A stretch of DNA of 64,000 bases from Aegilops tauschii subsp. strangulata (Eukaryota; Streptophyta; Magnoliopsida; Poales; Poaceae): positions 143,541,207 to 143,605,206 of the forward strand of contig NC_053037.3 in NCBI RefSeq assembly GCF_002575655.3. Reading direction: 5' to 3'. This document shows, in pieces, positions 24,120 through 34,200 of this stretch. The notes under the pieces were generated by a model that was given only the letters and a program-made list of their open reading frames with translations, was not told the origin of the DNA and did not search any database. The position numbers and the translations under genes were made by a program. Positions within the stretch are counted from its first letter, which is position 1. Every line of letters begins with the position of its first letter.

Positions 24120-25010
24120 CCTTAGATGCTATATGCTGATATGAGTTGCTTGGAGCTTGTAGATCTGAGATATAGCAGCTCACATGATGTCTTAATATTT
24201 TTACAGGAAACCTTGATGTGTTTGAGAATTGCACACAATTTGTACAAAAACTACTCAGATGCCCTTGGATCCCATATCCAACAACCTCGAAGCTCGTATC
24301 ACCGTAGCATCTAAGATGAAGGAGGACATCATATTCTCCTGTATGTAAGAACATCATGTGCTACCACACCTTAGATGCTTTGGTGATACAAGCTCTTCGG
24401 AGCCATTGGATTTGTGACCCAACACCTCCTCGGTGGTTCGAATGGTTTTTTCCAGAAAAGCCCCCAAAGAGTTCGGCCACAACTTACAAGCACAAAGACT
24501 GCTCAGATGCCATTCGATCTCAGATCAAACGACCTTGAAGCTCGTATCACCGTAGCATCCAAGCCGCGAGAGCACCTTATGTTTTCTCGCACGGGAGAAT
24601 ATGAGGTGCTCCCGCATCGCAGATTCTATGGTGATACGAGTTCACGGAGATCTAACGGCCCACAGTAGGAGGTTTGAATGTTTTTGCAATATACGACTGA
24701 GAGAGTTTGGGAATTGCGCAGAAAGTACAAGTACTACGCATGTGCCATCTGATCTCTGATCATACGACCTAGATGCTCATATCACCGTAGCGGGTAATTA
24801 AGCTACAGGGAGCACCTAATATGAGCAAGGGGCAGCCATTGGATCCAAGATGCAGCGGCACACACGAGGCCTGAATGTTTTATTTGCAAAAAAACCTTTG
24901 GAGAGTTTGGAAATTGCGCATAATTACAAAGACTAGTCCCAAGCCATTGGATCTCAGTTCCAACGGTGTAAAAACTCGTATCACCATAGCATCTAAGCTG
25001 CGGGGTGGAT
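24120..25010. repeat. Tandem array, ~200-250 bp unit, four units
   Basis: The landmark CTCGTATCACCRTAGCATC occurs at about 24293, 24540, 24776 (as CTCATATCACCGTAGCGGG) and 24973. Each is preceded by a GAGAATTG or GGAATTGCGCA phrase and GATCYCA. Units are strongly diverged and of unequal length. No ORF is maintained through the array. Confidence 0.65.
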
Positions 25011-25449
25011 GTGATATTCTATCTCGCTGTCATTTTTGTTCGTAAACTTGCAAAATACGCGTAACTTGTGCAGTTACTTGTCTAACCGCGCAAAGTGTTT
25101 GTTCAAAAAAAGCATCCTACATTGAAATATCGGAACAACACACGGAGGTCCCACTTGTCATTAATCAAATTTGGACCTAAAACTAACAAATCTGAAAGAC
25201 GAGATTCGAACTGGCAACCTGGACTACAAAGCGTAAGTCGATAGCCTGGAACAACAACGGTTGTTGGCTTTGTCCCATAACTTGATTTTATACAGTATTA
25301 CATTGAGTAGAGTAGAGGGAGTGCCTCGTCAACACGTGCATGACCATTGACTCAATTACTGGTGGGTCCCAGGTCTGCGATCTCTTGTCTCCATCGTCCA
25401 ACCTTTGCACGGGCACACACGAAGAGCGGCGCTAGCTTGCCGTGGTGTT

Positions 25450-27225
25450 ATTACAACTAAAAAAAGCTTAGAAAATAGAAGAATCGCCTAGAACAAGAGA
25501 CGTTGTGGCTGGTCGAGATGGAGCTAACCACACCTATCCTCCGTGCCATGTTAGCATGATGAAGCTGTGTGGCTAGTGGGGTGTTTTCGACCGACTGGCT
25601 GGGTCCCGAGGTCGAACCATGGGTACTACGTCTGATACAGTAAATTTTTACACGCACATTTTTCCTCCGTGTCGAGACATGGCACACCCTACCGCGCGGT
25701 TTTGGGGTCCTCCCGGGTGGTGCACGCATATATTCTTCCTGACGTGGGATGCCCTACCGCGCGTTTTCGCCGAAGCAAGTAAATGAGTCATCAAATCATG
25801 AAAGACCACATTTCCCGCCGAGTACATCAGTGAAGCACGGTGGCTAGCCAGTTGGGCTAGTTCGACCGATTAGCTAGGCCACCGCCACATTTGTTTTTTG
25901 ACCCCTTTTTTATCTACTTGCCGGCAGGTAAATTTAAATATCCACCGCGGCGTTGCTCTAGTGTTTGAGTGCCGCAGGATTTTTAATTTTTTGATTGACG
26001 GGAGCAAGCGCGGCAGGATTTTTAATTTTTTTATTGACGGGAGCAGGCGTGGCAACAATTAGTCACGATGACTCCGCCTGTAAAACCCACTGCTCCCTGA
26101 TGTGAGAAGTCATCGACTGGTGTTTTACCATGGTGAAAACCAAAAGATTCCCCGCTCCTCGGCTGGCTCCATCCGCCTTCCCGTAGATTGCATTGCCTTT
26201 CAGCCGTTTCACCCCCTACATCACCAACGTCGTGCGCCTCGAGAAGCAGAGGGACTTCGGTGGTGTTTAGGCGCCCTCTGCATGGGCATGTCCATGTCTC
26301 AGCGCAACATGACCGTTGGATCAAACACAGACGGTGCAGATCAGTCACTGTAGCACAAAGCGTGTGGGTGTGTTTGGTTGCATTCTCATCTCGATATACT
26401 CCTCTGTCTAGGTGTGTGAGTCACCTTATTAAAACCAAATAATCCCAAAACACTTAGGCACGGTACATTAACTCCCTCCCCATTTCTTGTTTTGTGACAT
26501 ATCAACCAATAAGAGACGTGGGCCGTGCATGCTTTCAATGACTAGAGACTAATAAACATGACATGCAGTGGTTAGTTCATTGCATGCAATGCTATTAATT
26601 AGCCAAAAGACATTAAGTTGTCTCGTTTTCCTCTTCGGATTGGTCGCAGTGCACAACATGACCGTTGGATCAAACTCAGACGGTGCAGATCGGTCACTGT
26701 AGCACAAAGCATGTGGGTGTGTTTGGTCGCATTCTCATCTCAATATAGTTGTTTCCTCTTTGTGTATTTGTGTTACCCTACTAGTGTGGACTCATGCACC
26801 CTTCATGCACTTTGCCAAACACCCAAAAGTGGGTCAAGAAGGGAACTTTTGCTCCCATCCCGTGCACCCTTCATACACCCTGCCTAACACTATTCGTGCT
26901 TCATATGGTTCATGTTTCGTGGAGTACTGTAGCACCGTACTCTCTGTGCGCTGTGGACCTAGTTCTGTTAACATTGATCTCACCGTTCATTCTCGACCGG
27001 ACAGTCGAGAAAGCGGTACTATGTTACTACATTACTGTTCATATAGTTGACATGCGCACCACATCATTTGTTGTCGTCATATCTTACTACACTAGCAACA
27101 AGATTATGTAGTACTGGCGTATGAACCACTGCACATGCCTAGTAGTAGGAGCACTGTGTATGTTCAAGTGGCTGCCGTGTTTCGCACTCCTCCGTCGTAA
27201 GAGTGGAAACGCTTTATGTAATCAT
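25450..27225. other. Intergenic sequence with small direct repeats
   Basis: A ~40 bp unit with GGATTTTTAATTTTTTKATTGACGGGAGCA is repeated at 25976-26050. A ~105 bp direct repeat around CAACATGACCGTTGGATCAAA occurs at 26302-26398 and 26654-26750, separated by ~250 bp. No coding frame with family features is visible. Confidence 0.5.
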
Positions 27226-27229
27226 TTTT

Positions 27230-27598
27230 TTTCTTCATAAAAACAGTGGACACGCTCTACCGTGCGGATCCTCCTCCAGCCACGCACTAAATTACTCACT
27301 TTCGCCGATGTGTGGGACAGCCAGCATCAGGGTCCACCAGCCATGCACTAAATTACTCCGTAGTAGAGTGACGGTAGACTACCCCGATCGAAGCGCCGCA
27401 GTAATGCCCAATGAACCGTCAAATCACAAAACCCCCTCCTTTCCAGCAGTAAGTTGGACGGACGAAGCAACCATCATTTCACTCTTCTCTCTCAGCTTCC
27501 TCTCTACCCAACTCGCTTCTCCCTCATCTTGTTCCTCATTTCTTCAAGAAAACCCCGACCTGCTTCTGCCATTGTTCTTCTCTCCCAAAGAAGGAAAG
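27230..27598 (+). promoter_or_regulatory. Promoter and 5' leader of the 27.7 kb gene, duplicated upstream of 31571
   Basis: 27298-27480 is similar to 31315-31490. The shared core GCGCCGCAGTAATGCCCAAT lies at 27393 and 31409, followed in both by GTCAAATCAC, CCCCCTTTCCAGC, AGTAAGYTGGACGGA and a CT-rich leader. The retained order suggests that both copies still define a 5' leader. A leader intron at 27599-27730 (GTGAGC..GACAG) precedes the start codon. Confidence 0.55.
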
Positions 27599-27737
27599 GT
27601 GAGCGCATCAATGGTGTTGATTCTGGCCAAGGCCCAGTCTTGCAACCCCGAGACTGATCCTATAACTACCTCTCTTTTCTTCTTTTGGGGTTGTGATTAT
27701 GGTTTCCTTTCTTTTATTTCTATTTGACAGTTTCTTG

Positions 27738-28963
27738 ATGGACGCTGGAGCACCGGCCGAAGTGATGTCTATGGCTCTGGCCAAAACCGTCGAGGCTCAT
27801 GGTACGAAGAAGCGCAAGCACCCCGCCGAGACTACCGCAGAGAAGCTCAAAGCCATCGCCCTGTCCAAGCCCCCCTCTCCGGGATCCCTCATTAAGCAAG
27901 TACAGGTAATACTCTTCTTGACGATCTTTTTCTTGATCTTGATCGTGTTTTTTCATCTAACACGCAGTACTAGTACTAGTAGTACAACTTTTTGGGTGAT
28001 CTTGCATGTGATTTTTATGTGCCAAATGACGGTTCTCAATTCCTCTTTTGACCAAAACATGCGAGAGGTTGACACTGATTTCTTATAGATTACTTTCAAC
28101 TACTCCCTCTGTCCCAAATTTCTTGTCTTAAATTTGTTATACGGATGTATCTAATACTCCCTCCGTCCGGAAATACTTGTCATCAAAATGAATAAAAAGG
28201 GATGTATCTAGATGTATTTTAGTTCTAGATACATCCCTTTTTGTCCATTTTTATGACAAGTATTTTTGGACGAGGGAGTACTAAAATGTGACTTGATACA
28301 TCCGTATCTAGACAAATCTAAGACAAGAATTTTGGGACAGAGGGAGTACTTTATGAACATCAATGCTACCTTTGAAGAGGGTACATTTGCCTCAGTAACT
28401 TGTGTTATGGATATTGCAAGTAATCCCTCTGCTCGTATACCTTTGAATACATGTTCTAGTGTCTTTGTTCACTCATTTCTGTGTGTATATGTAGTCATAT
28501 ATGGAGTATAATATCAAAAATCATCTTATATTTCTGAACGGAGGTAGTAATAAAATATGGTTTCTGTTTGAATTAGAACCAGGTCCGCAGTGGAGATGAA
28601 GTTCTCAAAGTCATGTCGTGTGAACTAGAAGACCTGAGGATGAGTTCTACTGCTAAAATATCCAGTTGTTGTGTCCTTGTCGCCACGTGTCCTGAACTAA
28701 TGTTCTCCTGTAGCATTGTTGTCAGGCGTGTTCTCGAGGCTGTACTTGACCACAACAATTTCCTGGCTGTGCCTTCGATTACGAAGGGTGTGGTTCTTGT
28801 AAAGCTTCCCAACAAATTTGATGCGGCCTGTCTTCATGATCATGTTTATGAGTGGAAAGACCACTCTGTTAGGTTCTCCAAGGTTGACGAGATGGTGATG
28901 GTGCATGTAGACATCTCTCATGAAGTCCATGGCCTAGTCAGTTATGCGGGGTTCATCCCGTAG
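27738..28963 (+). CDS. Unrecognised two-coding-exon plant gene with basic NLS-like motif
   Basis: A leader intron (27599-27730) ends 7 bp before the ATG. Coding exon 1 is 27738-27905 and ends CAG^GTAATA. Intron 27906-28582 holds nested MITEs. Exon 2 is 28583-28963 (CCAG^GTC), phase 0 on both sides, giving 182 residues. Residues ~23-27 (TKKRK) are a candidate nuclear signal, followed by a Lys/Pro stretch. The C-terminal ~125 residues include a Cys pair, VVRRVLEAVLDHNNFL and a Phe/Val-rich segment ending YAGFIP. I recognise no family. Its promoter resembles that of the B3 gene at 31571 and B3-like genes follow on the same strand. A nuclear role is therefore possible, but this is inference. The frame is intact. 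Confidence 0.6.
28103..28346. mobile_element. Outer Stowaway MITE inside the intron of the 27.7 kb gene
   Basis: The left arm CTCCCTCTGTCCCAAATTTC pairs with the right arm ending TTTTGGGACAGAGGGAG. It is flanked by TA at 28101-28102 and 28347-28348. It is interrupted by another Stowaway element at 28157-28278. Confidence 0.85.
28157..28278. mobile_element. Inner Stowaway MITE nested in the outer one
   Basis: The arms CTCCCTCCGTCCGGAAATAC and GTATTTTTGGACGAGGGAG are inverted, with the centre AGATGTATTTTAGTTCTAGA. TA target duplications lie at 28155-28156 and 28279-28280. Thalos-like, from memory. Confidence 0.88.
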
Positions 28964-29231
28964 GTCGGTGGCAAGAAATAGTCTGTAGAGTTTCATTAGT
29001 GCAACTTTGCTTGTCTGTAGTAAGTACTATTGTTCAGTACTTGATTTGTGTTTGTGAACCCTGTATTGTTTATTAGTACTACCGCTTTTGGTGTGTGGTC
29101 AGTCCTGAGAACGGTCTATGTTAATGTCTGTCCACTCAATTCAGTCTGTATATTTTGAAGTATCCAGATCATCTTTTTGTGAGGACGGTTTATCAATTAT
29201 GGTTACACTCCAATATCTGTATGCATTGCAG

Positions 29232-29728
29232 GGTTTATCGCACCCACCAGGATTTCCAGTCCCATGGATGTTCGGTCCATACGATTTGTCACAACCTTTG
29301 GACTGTCTTGGTTGTGGGAGTAGGCGGGGCCCCTGCATGCCACCCGTAGTTGGACGATCAATCTTCTGTTTAGTACTTCAACATAGTGATTTCCTGGTAA
29401 GGATTCACTCGTGTCACATCAAGTAAATCTTATTGATTTACTGTCTAAATCTTATTGATTTAATGTCATGTTTTCTTTCTTTTCCTGCAATTTTACGATG
29501 CAAGTTTTGCCATGTGACATTCATCACAGAATAAACCGTTTGGTTTGCTCTACGATGGCTATTTTTGCAGGTTTCACTTCTTATGTCGTGTCAGTAACGA
29601 AGGCATCGTCCATCACTTATATTATTGGAAAAAATTGGATCAGTCTGTTGTCTGAGTACAAGCTGAATCCCTATGATGAATTCCAGTTTGGTTTAACAAA
29701 AAACGCCACAATTAGTCCTCGCGTTTAA
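29232..29728 (+). CDS. B3-like domain gene (first of block 1), incomplete model
   Basis: Exon 29232-29396 begins after TTGCAG and ends CTG^GTAAGG. It encodes a Cys motif (CLGCGSRRGPC) followed by IFCLVLQHSDFL, like the first strand of REM-type B3 domains. A second exon lies within about 29500-29728 and encodes SYVVSVTKASSITYIIGKNW, then LLSEYKLNPYDEFQFGL. That is the GW..F...L..GD..F half of a B3 domain, although the Gly-Asp pair is degraded. The splice junction between the two is not settled, because no acceptor keeps the obvious phase. The first coding exon was not located. The paralogue at 31571 has the same Cys motif and order. A DNA-binding role is inferred from B3 resemblance. Confidence 0.45.
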
Positions 29729-29842
29729 TAGAAATGAAGAAAAAACTGGATCACGGTCACGAAGCCTAGTCAAGTTAGAAAGCTGATCATAGCAGACCAG
29801 ACACGATCGCCGCTGTCTCGCACATCGGTACCACCTTCAGCA

Positions 29843-30544
29843 ATGGATCGAGCACCAGCAGTTGCTCTAGCACTAACAGCGGCAGCAGCTCAGTCTGATC
29901 CAGCCGAGGATTGGGCACCGACCGCGTCAGCGGATCAGGCTGATCTACCAGAGGATCGGGCATCGACACCGGCACCTACTCTGACACCGGCACAAGCTCT
30001 ACAAGGAGCACCATCTCCGGCAGCAGCAGCGGCTTCGGCACCTGCACCAACACTTGCACTTGCATCTGCTCCAGCCCGTGCAGCGGCAACCGAACAAGCA
30101 GTTGCACCGGCAACAAACTGGGTTGCAGCTTGCACTTCATATACCAAATTCCTTACAAAAACCGACATGTCCACCTTCTTGGTAAGCATTGGCCGCCCAA
30201 GTGTTTCGTTCTTTTTTCTTTCCATGTTGTTTCGCATGATTCACTGTGTTGATCTAACTGTTTGGGTATGTCTTCTTGTTTGCAAACAGAGAATTCCCAG
30301 GGCAACGAGGGAGTCGTTCAACAATCCGGGCGGCAGCGGCCAAGTTTCTCTTACCATGCGCAGCCATGGTGTGAATGAACCTGCTCAATATACCGTAAGT
30401 ACAAAGGATGGTCGCATGATGATTGATGCTAAAGGATGGTCAAGGTTCAAATCTAAATCATATCTTGCGGTAGGGGATGATCTCAAAATCGGATTTTCTC
30501 GGCAAGGAGACCTGGTCCAAATCAACTTTGAAATTCTTCAGTAG
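29843..30544 (+). CDS. B3 domain protein with Ala/Pro-rich N-terminus
   Basis: Exon 1 is 29843-30181 (113 codons) and ends TTG^GTAAGC. The 108 bp intron 30182-30289 ends AACAG and is a multiple of three. Exon 2 is 30290-30544, giving 197 residues. Residues ~1-95 are low-complexity Ala/Pro/Thr. Residues ~100-196 form a B3 fold: KFLTKTDM, then RIPRATRESF, VSLTMRSHG, QYTVS, GWSRFKSKSYLAVGDDLKIGF and VQINFEIL. All B3 core positions (GW, Phe, Leu, GD, Phe) are kept, so sequence-specific DNA binding in the nucleus is likely, as in REM/RAV-type B3 factors. A CAG acceptor-like site at 29840 means exon 1 could instead continue from the B3-like exons just upstream, giving a multi-B3 protein. Confidence 0.75.
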   Translation: MDRAPAVALALTAAAAQSDPAEDWAPTASADQADLPEDRASTPAPTLTPAQALQGAPSPAAAAASAPAPTLALASAPARAAATEQAVAPATNWVAACTSYTKFLTKTDMSTFLVSIGRPSVSFFFLSMLFRMIHCVDLTVWVCLLVCKQRIPRATRESFNNPGGSGQVSLTMRSHGVNEPAQYTVSTKDGRMMIDAKGWSRFKSKSYLAVGDDLKIGFSRQGDLVQINFEILQ

Positions 30545-31304
30545 CAGCACGGAAGTGCCGAACTGATCTATTCTACAAGAGATTTTGATGTAATAATCTG
30601 GCATGGTGAAACAAGTGCCCTGTGTGTATAAGTAATAAGACAGTATTATTTATCACATGGTATATCGTTGATAAAATTACAACTGTCATTGCTGGTTAGG
30701 AACTGTCGTTCGATTTCATCCCAACAGCTGCCTTGCTTTATTCAATTTTGTGTATTCGCCTTGCGACAGAATCTAAAACCAGTGCCGTACCGATCGCTTG
30801 TAATATGAAAAGCGTTGAGGTAGAACACATGGGCCCCCAAACGTGCAGGGTGGGCCTGCGGCCCAAAGTCCAGAACCGTGAGCCTGTCTGAGTATTATAT
30901 TCTCAGCTGAACCCCCATAATGCCCGTGCGTTGCACGTAACATCAAGTTGCATTTGTATGAGTATTTTATCTTGTGAGAGAAAAGGATGAACGAGGGAAG
31001 GCCTTATTTGCAAATGTGTAGAGGTGTGTGGGTACCTTTTTGCAAAATTGCCATAGTTTCCTTCCTATACGTCAGATATAAATCGGACGGCCTATATTGC
31101 AGGATGGCAGGCACACCATCATCACCAACTCGTCTATACTGTGTTAAAAACAACTCTGCTTTTTATAATTATATATGTTATATATATTCCCCTTGATTTT
31201 TCTTATGTATAAAGTTGTGATATAAAAGATTTGTATATTTCTTTATAGAGGGAGTATCTCTCTGTCAAAAATATATTTTTGTGTAACTAGTTACTCCTGT
31301 CTTT
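30545..31304. other. Intergenic: 3' end of the B3 gene and repetitive sequence
   Basis: The first ~100 bp is likely 3' UTR. The phrase ATGCCCGTGCGTTGCACGTA at 30919 is a common grass repeat end. The rest is AT-rich without a supported gene. Confidence 0.4.
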
Positions 31305-31570
31305 CTACTTCCTTTCGCTGATATGTGGGGCATCCGGCAACGGGGTCCACGTGCCATATGCACAAATTAGAGTGCACAACTGCACGGTAGACACACCCCA
31401 ATCGTAGCGCCGCAGTAATGCCCAATGAGAAGTCAAATCACACCCCCTTTCCAGCTTTAGCAGTAAGCTGGACGGATGAAGCGGCAATATTTCACTGGGC
31501 CTGAATCCCCTTCTCCCTCGTCTGCTTGTTCAGAGAAAACCCCCTCTCGGCGATTGCATAGGGTTTTCTC
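31305..31570 (+). promoter_or_regulatory. Promoter and leader of the 31.6 kb B3 gene, paralogous to 27230-27598
   Basis: Shares GCGCCGCAGTAATGCCCAAT, TCAAATCACAC, CCTTTCCAGC and AGTAAGCTGGACGGATGAAG with the upstream copy. It differs in the leader, which here runs straight to the ATG at 31571 without the leader intron. Confidence 0.5.
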
Positions 31571-32286
31571 ATGGAGAACCAGGTACGAATTCTTCATCCA
31601 TCCCCGATAAATCGAAGTCCCTTTGTCGCGGGTAATCCTAGGATGGCAGCCGCCGCCGTTGATGCATTTTTCTTCCTACTGAATCTAGTGTGTTTCATTT
31701 GCAGTGCCCAAAGTGCGAGGACCCTACAGGTTTCTGCGCCCTCGGCGAGACGCCACACTTGTTCCTTCTCATCCTAACACAGGATTTTAAAACACGCACA
31801 GTATGTTCCTAGAATCATCTTTTCTATCCGGGAGGGTGGGGTTTTTTTGAACATGTTGTCGACTAATTTGGAAATTTGGATTGCTATATTTGGATAAAAG
31901 GTACTACCAGTACGATGGTCAACACTGACATGAAGGAGGAAGTTATTTCCAGATTTTGGATACGGAATACATTGTGTTCTCATATTATTTTTCCTACAGT
32001 GCATTATTTGCTCTGCCAGAACACATGTACTCAAGATGCTCGGCCTTGCCATAACTGAATACACCAGTTTAATGGTCACAGTGAAGACAAGCCATGGATA
32101 TAAGTTCCAAGTTGGGTTCATGAACCAAGAAGATCGCTGCTTTTTTATGGCCGAACTTGGATAAACTTTCTCAAGTGTTACGGACTGAAAGTTGGCGCAC
32201 GAATGTTGATGGAAATAGCAGAACCTGGTCTCATCTTCACTGCGATCTTCCACCCCGACGTCGTTCCAATTGTTCATCCATGTTAA
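31571..32286 (+). pseudogene. REM-like B3 gene, first domain, with one frameshift
   Basis: Exon 1 (31571-31582) encodes only MENQ and ends CAG^GTACGA. Exon 2 (31705-31800) encodes CPKCEDPTGFC, then HLFLLILTQDF, and ends ACA^GTATGT. Exon 3 begins at 32000 after TTCCTACAG and continues in phase as B3 sequence: YTSLMVTVKTSHGYKFQVGF. After a run of six T (32141-32146) the frame ends at TAA 32162-32164. The B3 domain resumes in another frame with WINFLKCYGLKVGARMLMEI and stops at 32284-32286. One extra T would join them, so this is either a recent pseudogene or a base-calling error in a homopolymer. Introns and codon pattern look otherwise normal. Confidence 0.65.
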
Positions 32287-32448
32287 TTTTGTATCTGGTT
32301 CTTGCTTGTTGCCTCGATTACTTCTTAATCCACCTATTCTGTCTAACTAATCATAATTTAACTTTAGAAGTAGCAACTAATCTCTCACGAAGATGCTACT
32401 TCTAACTAATATTTTCTTATAATTGGTGGCACGTGTAGGTTTTTTCAG

Positions 32449-32984
32449 AGTTAAGCAGGCTGCTCGTTTGTTATTCTATAACAACTCGGCTGTTACTGAT
32501 GGCACTGAAGTTGACTGGGACGACATCCACAAGTTCCTACGCTTTATTGATCGTCTTGAGGTCCTTGTGGGGCGCTTCAATGGTGGAAGGCCACATGGGA
32601 TATATGTGCCACTGCTGCACTCGTTGAACAGGTCCAACTGTGTCGAGAAACTTATGGTACGAGTTGTTTTCTGTTATATATGTTGTTCATAAACTATTGC
32701 TTATACACAGTTTTACAGATGTGATCTTCTTGAAATAGAAACTACCCAGTTCTATTGTTCCTATAGAGATGCCTGACCATGGTCGGGTCAGACTTGCGCT
32801 TGGTCACAACATGATGTTTATGTCGACCTACTCCATTCCCCATGGAGGTGAAATGATACTTATTCATGGGTGGTCTCAAATAATGAAGGCCCGTCCATCT
32901 TGGAGAATAGGACAGAAGATTATGTTCCTGCTTTTCCATGGCTCTAAAGCGAATATCCTGTTTATTGACCACATTGCGAGATGA
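32449..32984 (+). CDS. Second B3 domain of the 31.6 kb locus
   Basis: Exon 32449-32656 follows TTTTTTCAG and ends ATG^GTACGA. It encodes an acidic linker (DGTEVDWDDIHKFLRFIDRL) and the start of a B3 domain (GIYVPLLHSL). Exon 32769-32984 follows CTATAGAG in phase 0. It carries RVRLALGHNMM, EMILIHGWSQIM, WRIGQKIMFLLFHG and a terminal FIDHI. GW and the G-x-K-x-x-F segment match B3, with the usual GD changed to GQ. It may be the second half of a two-B3 protein with 31571-32286, as in many REM factors, or a separate gene. No splice linking the two was found because of the stop at 32284. Confidence 0.55.
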
Positions 32985-34200
32985 AGCCGCTTTCAAAAGG
33001 TTGTGGATGCGCGGGGTGGTGCCTGGGCCTTGTCCTGGGGCTCGGCGGCCTCACCCTTGGTTAACTATAGGCAAAGTAGCACTGTTCGAGGCGTGCTTTG
33101 TACGATTGAACCTGTATAAGTACTCATACTGCTTTCAGCTATGGTTGTTAAGTGCCCTGCTGGTTTCAGTTAAGGTTCTTAAGTACCCTTGTTGCTTTTA
33201 CAGTCCATCGTGTTTCTTCAGTCCTGTCTTCCTCCAGCCGCCAAAACCAAACCAGCGCCGGCGGGGCCGCCTGCTTCCGCCTCCCACGGCTGGCTGCGCC
33301 CAGCGCACGCATCGCCGCCCCACCGTCTCCTAAATCATTAACGCCGACGTCCGAGGCCTCGTCGTCGTCCTCCACGCGCTTTGCTGCGCTCGCCGTGGCG
33401 CCGCCCTCTCGCGTGGTCAACATGGTCAACAAACAACAGGAATCGGCAGAAGTACGTGGAGAGGATGACAGTACGGGCCCACCATGTCAGCGTATTGAAA
33501 AATAAAATGCTTCCTCCTAGTGTTTTCCTGACATCTGGGACCCACGACATTGTGAGCGTATATAGTCAATAGACAAGAGAACATCACAAGATCGGCTGAC
33601 ACCTGGGACGTAGCTGCTCGAGCAGTATTTTTTGGTTATTGTTGAGACGGAGCAGGGTTTGAACTGGGCTCTGGCCCGTCTAGCCCAGGCTTATATTTTA
33701 TGTTCACCATGTGACCAGCCCAGCTATTTTTTCTTTGTGAAAATGAGCCCAGTTTATTTTTTCTGAAGAATACCCAATCCAGGCCTATTTATTTTTCTAC
33801 GCCCTGATGGGCTGCAACTCTTTTAAGCCGCCTGCAAATCTTGAAAGTAATATGAAATTGGTTGTAAATATAAAAACAGATGAAAAATTGGCAATTACTT
33901 TATAATTTTTGAATTTTTTCACATTTTCAGATTCCTATTTCACTGGGCATTAACCTAATTTAAATATATCTTCAAAGTAATTTAAATCTGGTTCGACATT
34001 TCGGTATTAAAAATAGTTTGGAACCCACAGAAATATGTGAAATTGGCCCTGGCCAACCAAAAAAATGGACTGCAATAAATTGCATAAGAAGTCGCAATGA
34101 GCTATATATAAATTATTAAAAAAAGAGGGAATGGTCTGACTTATGGGCCTATTAAGTTGACGCGTATGCAAGATTTTTTTAGTTATTATATACGTCAACA
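32985..34200. other. 3' flank of the B3 locus, then repeat-like DNA
   Basis: 33125-33190 has a short duplicated phrase (GGTTSTTAAGTRCCCT). 33190-33500 is a diverged partial copy of the GC-rich repeat seen at 34205 and 34940. 33560-34180 is AT-rich, with scattered GGCCCAG and GGGCC motifs. No gene is supported. Confidence 0.45.

Larger units (their letters stand above)
23110..25450. repeat. Diverged ~2.4 kb segment, copy B
   Basis: Partner of 18720-21170, with the same order of anchors. Copy B differs by a CA microsatellite, a Stowaway MITE (23690-23849) and a tandem array at 24120-25010 where copy A has its own array. No gene is supported. Confidence 0.6.

Noticed and set aside
31774..32277. 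167-codon minus-strand ORF
   Set aside because: It is antisense to the B3 exons at 32000-32286 and to an intron. The plus strand explains the conservation and splice sites.
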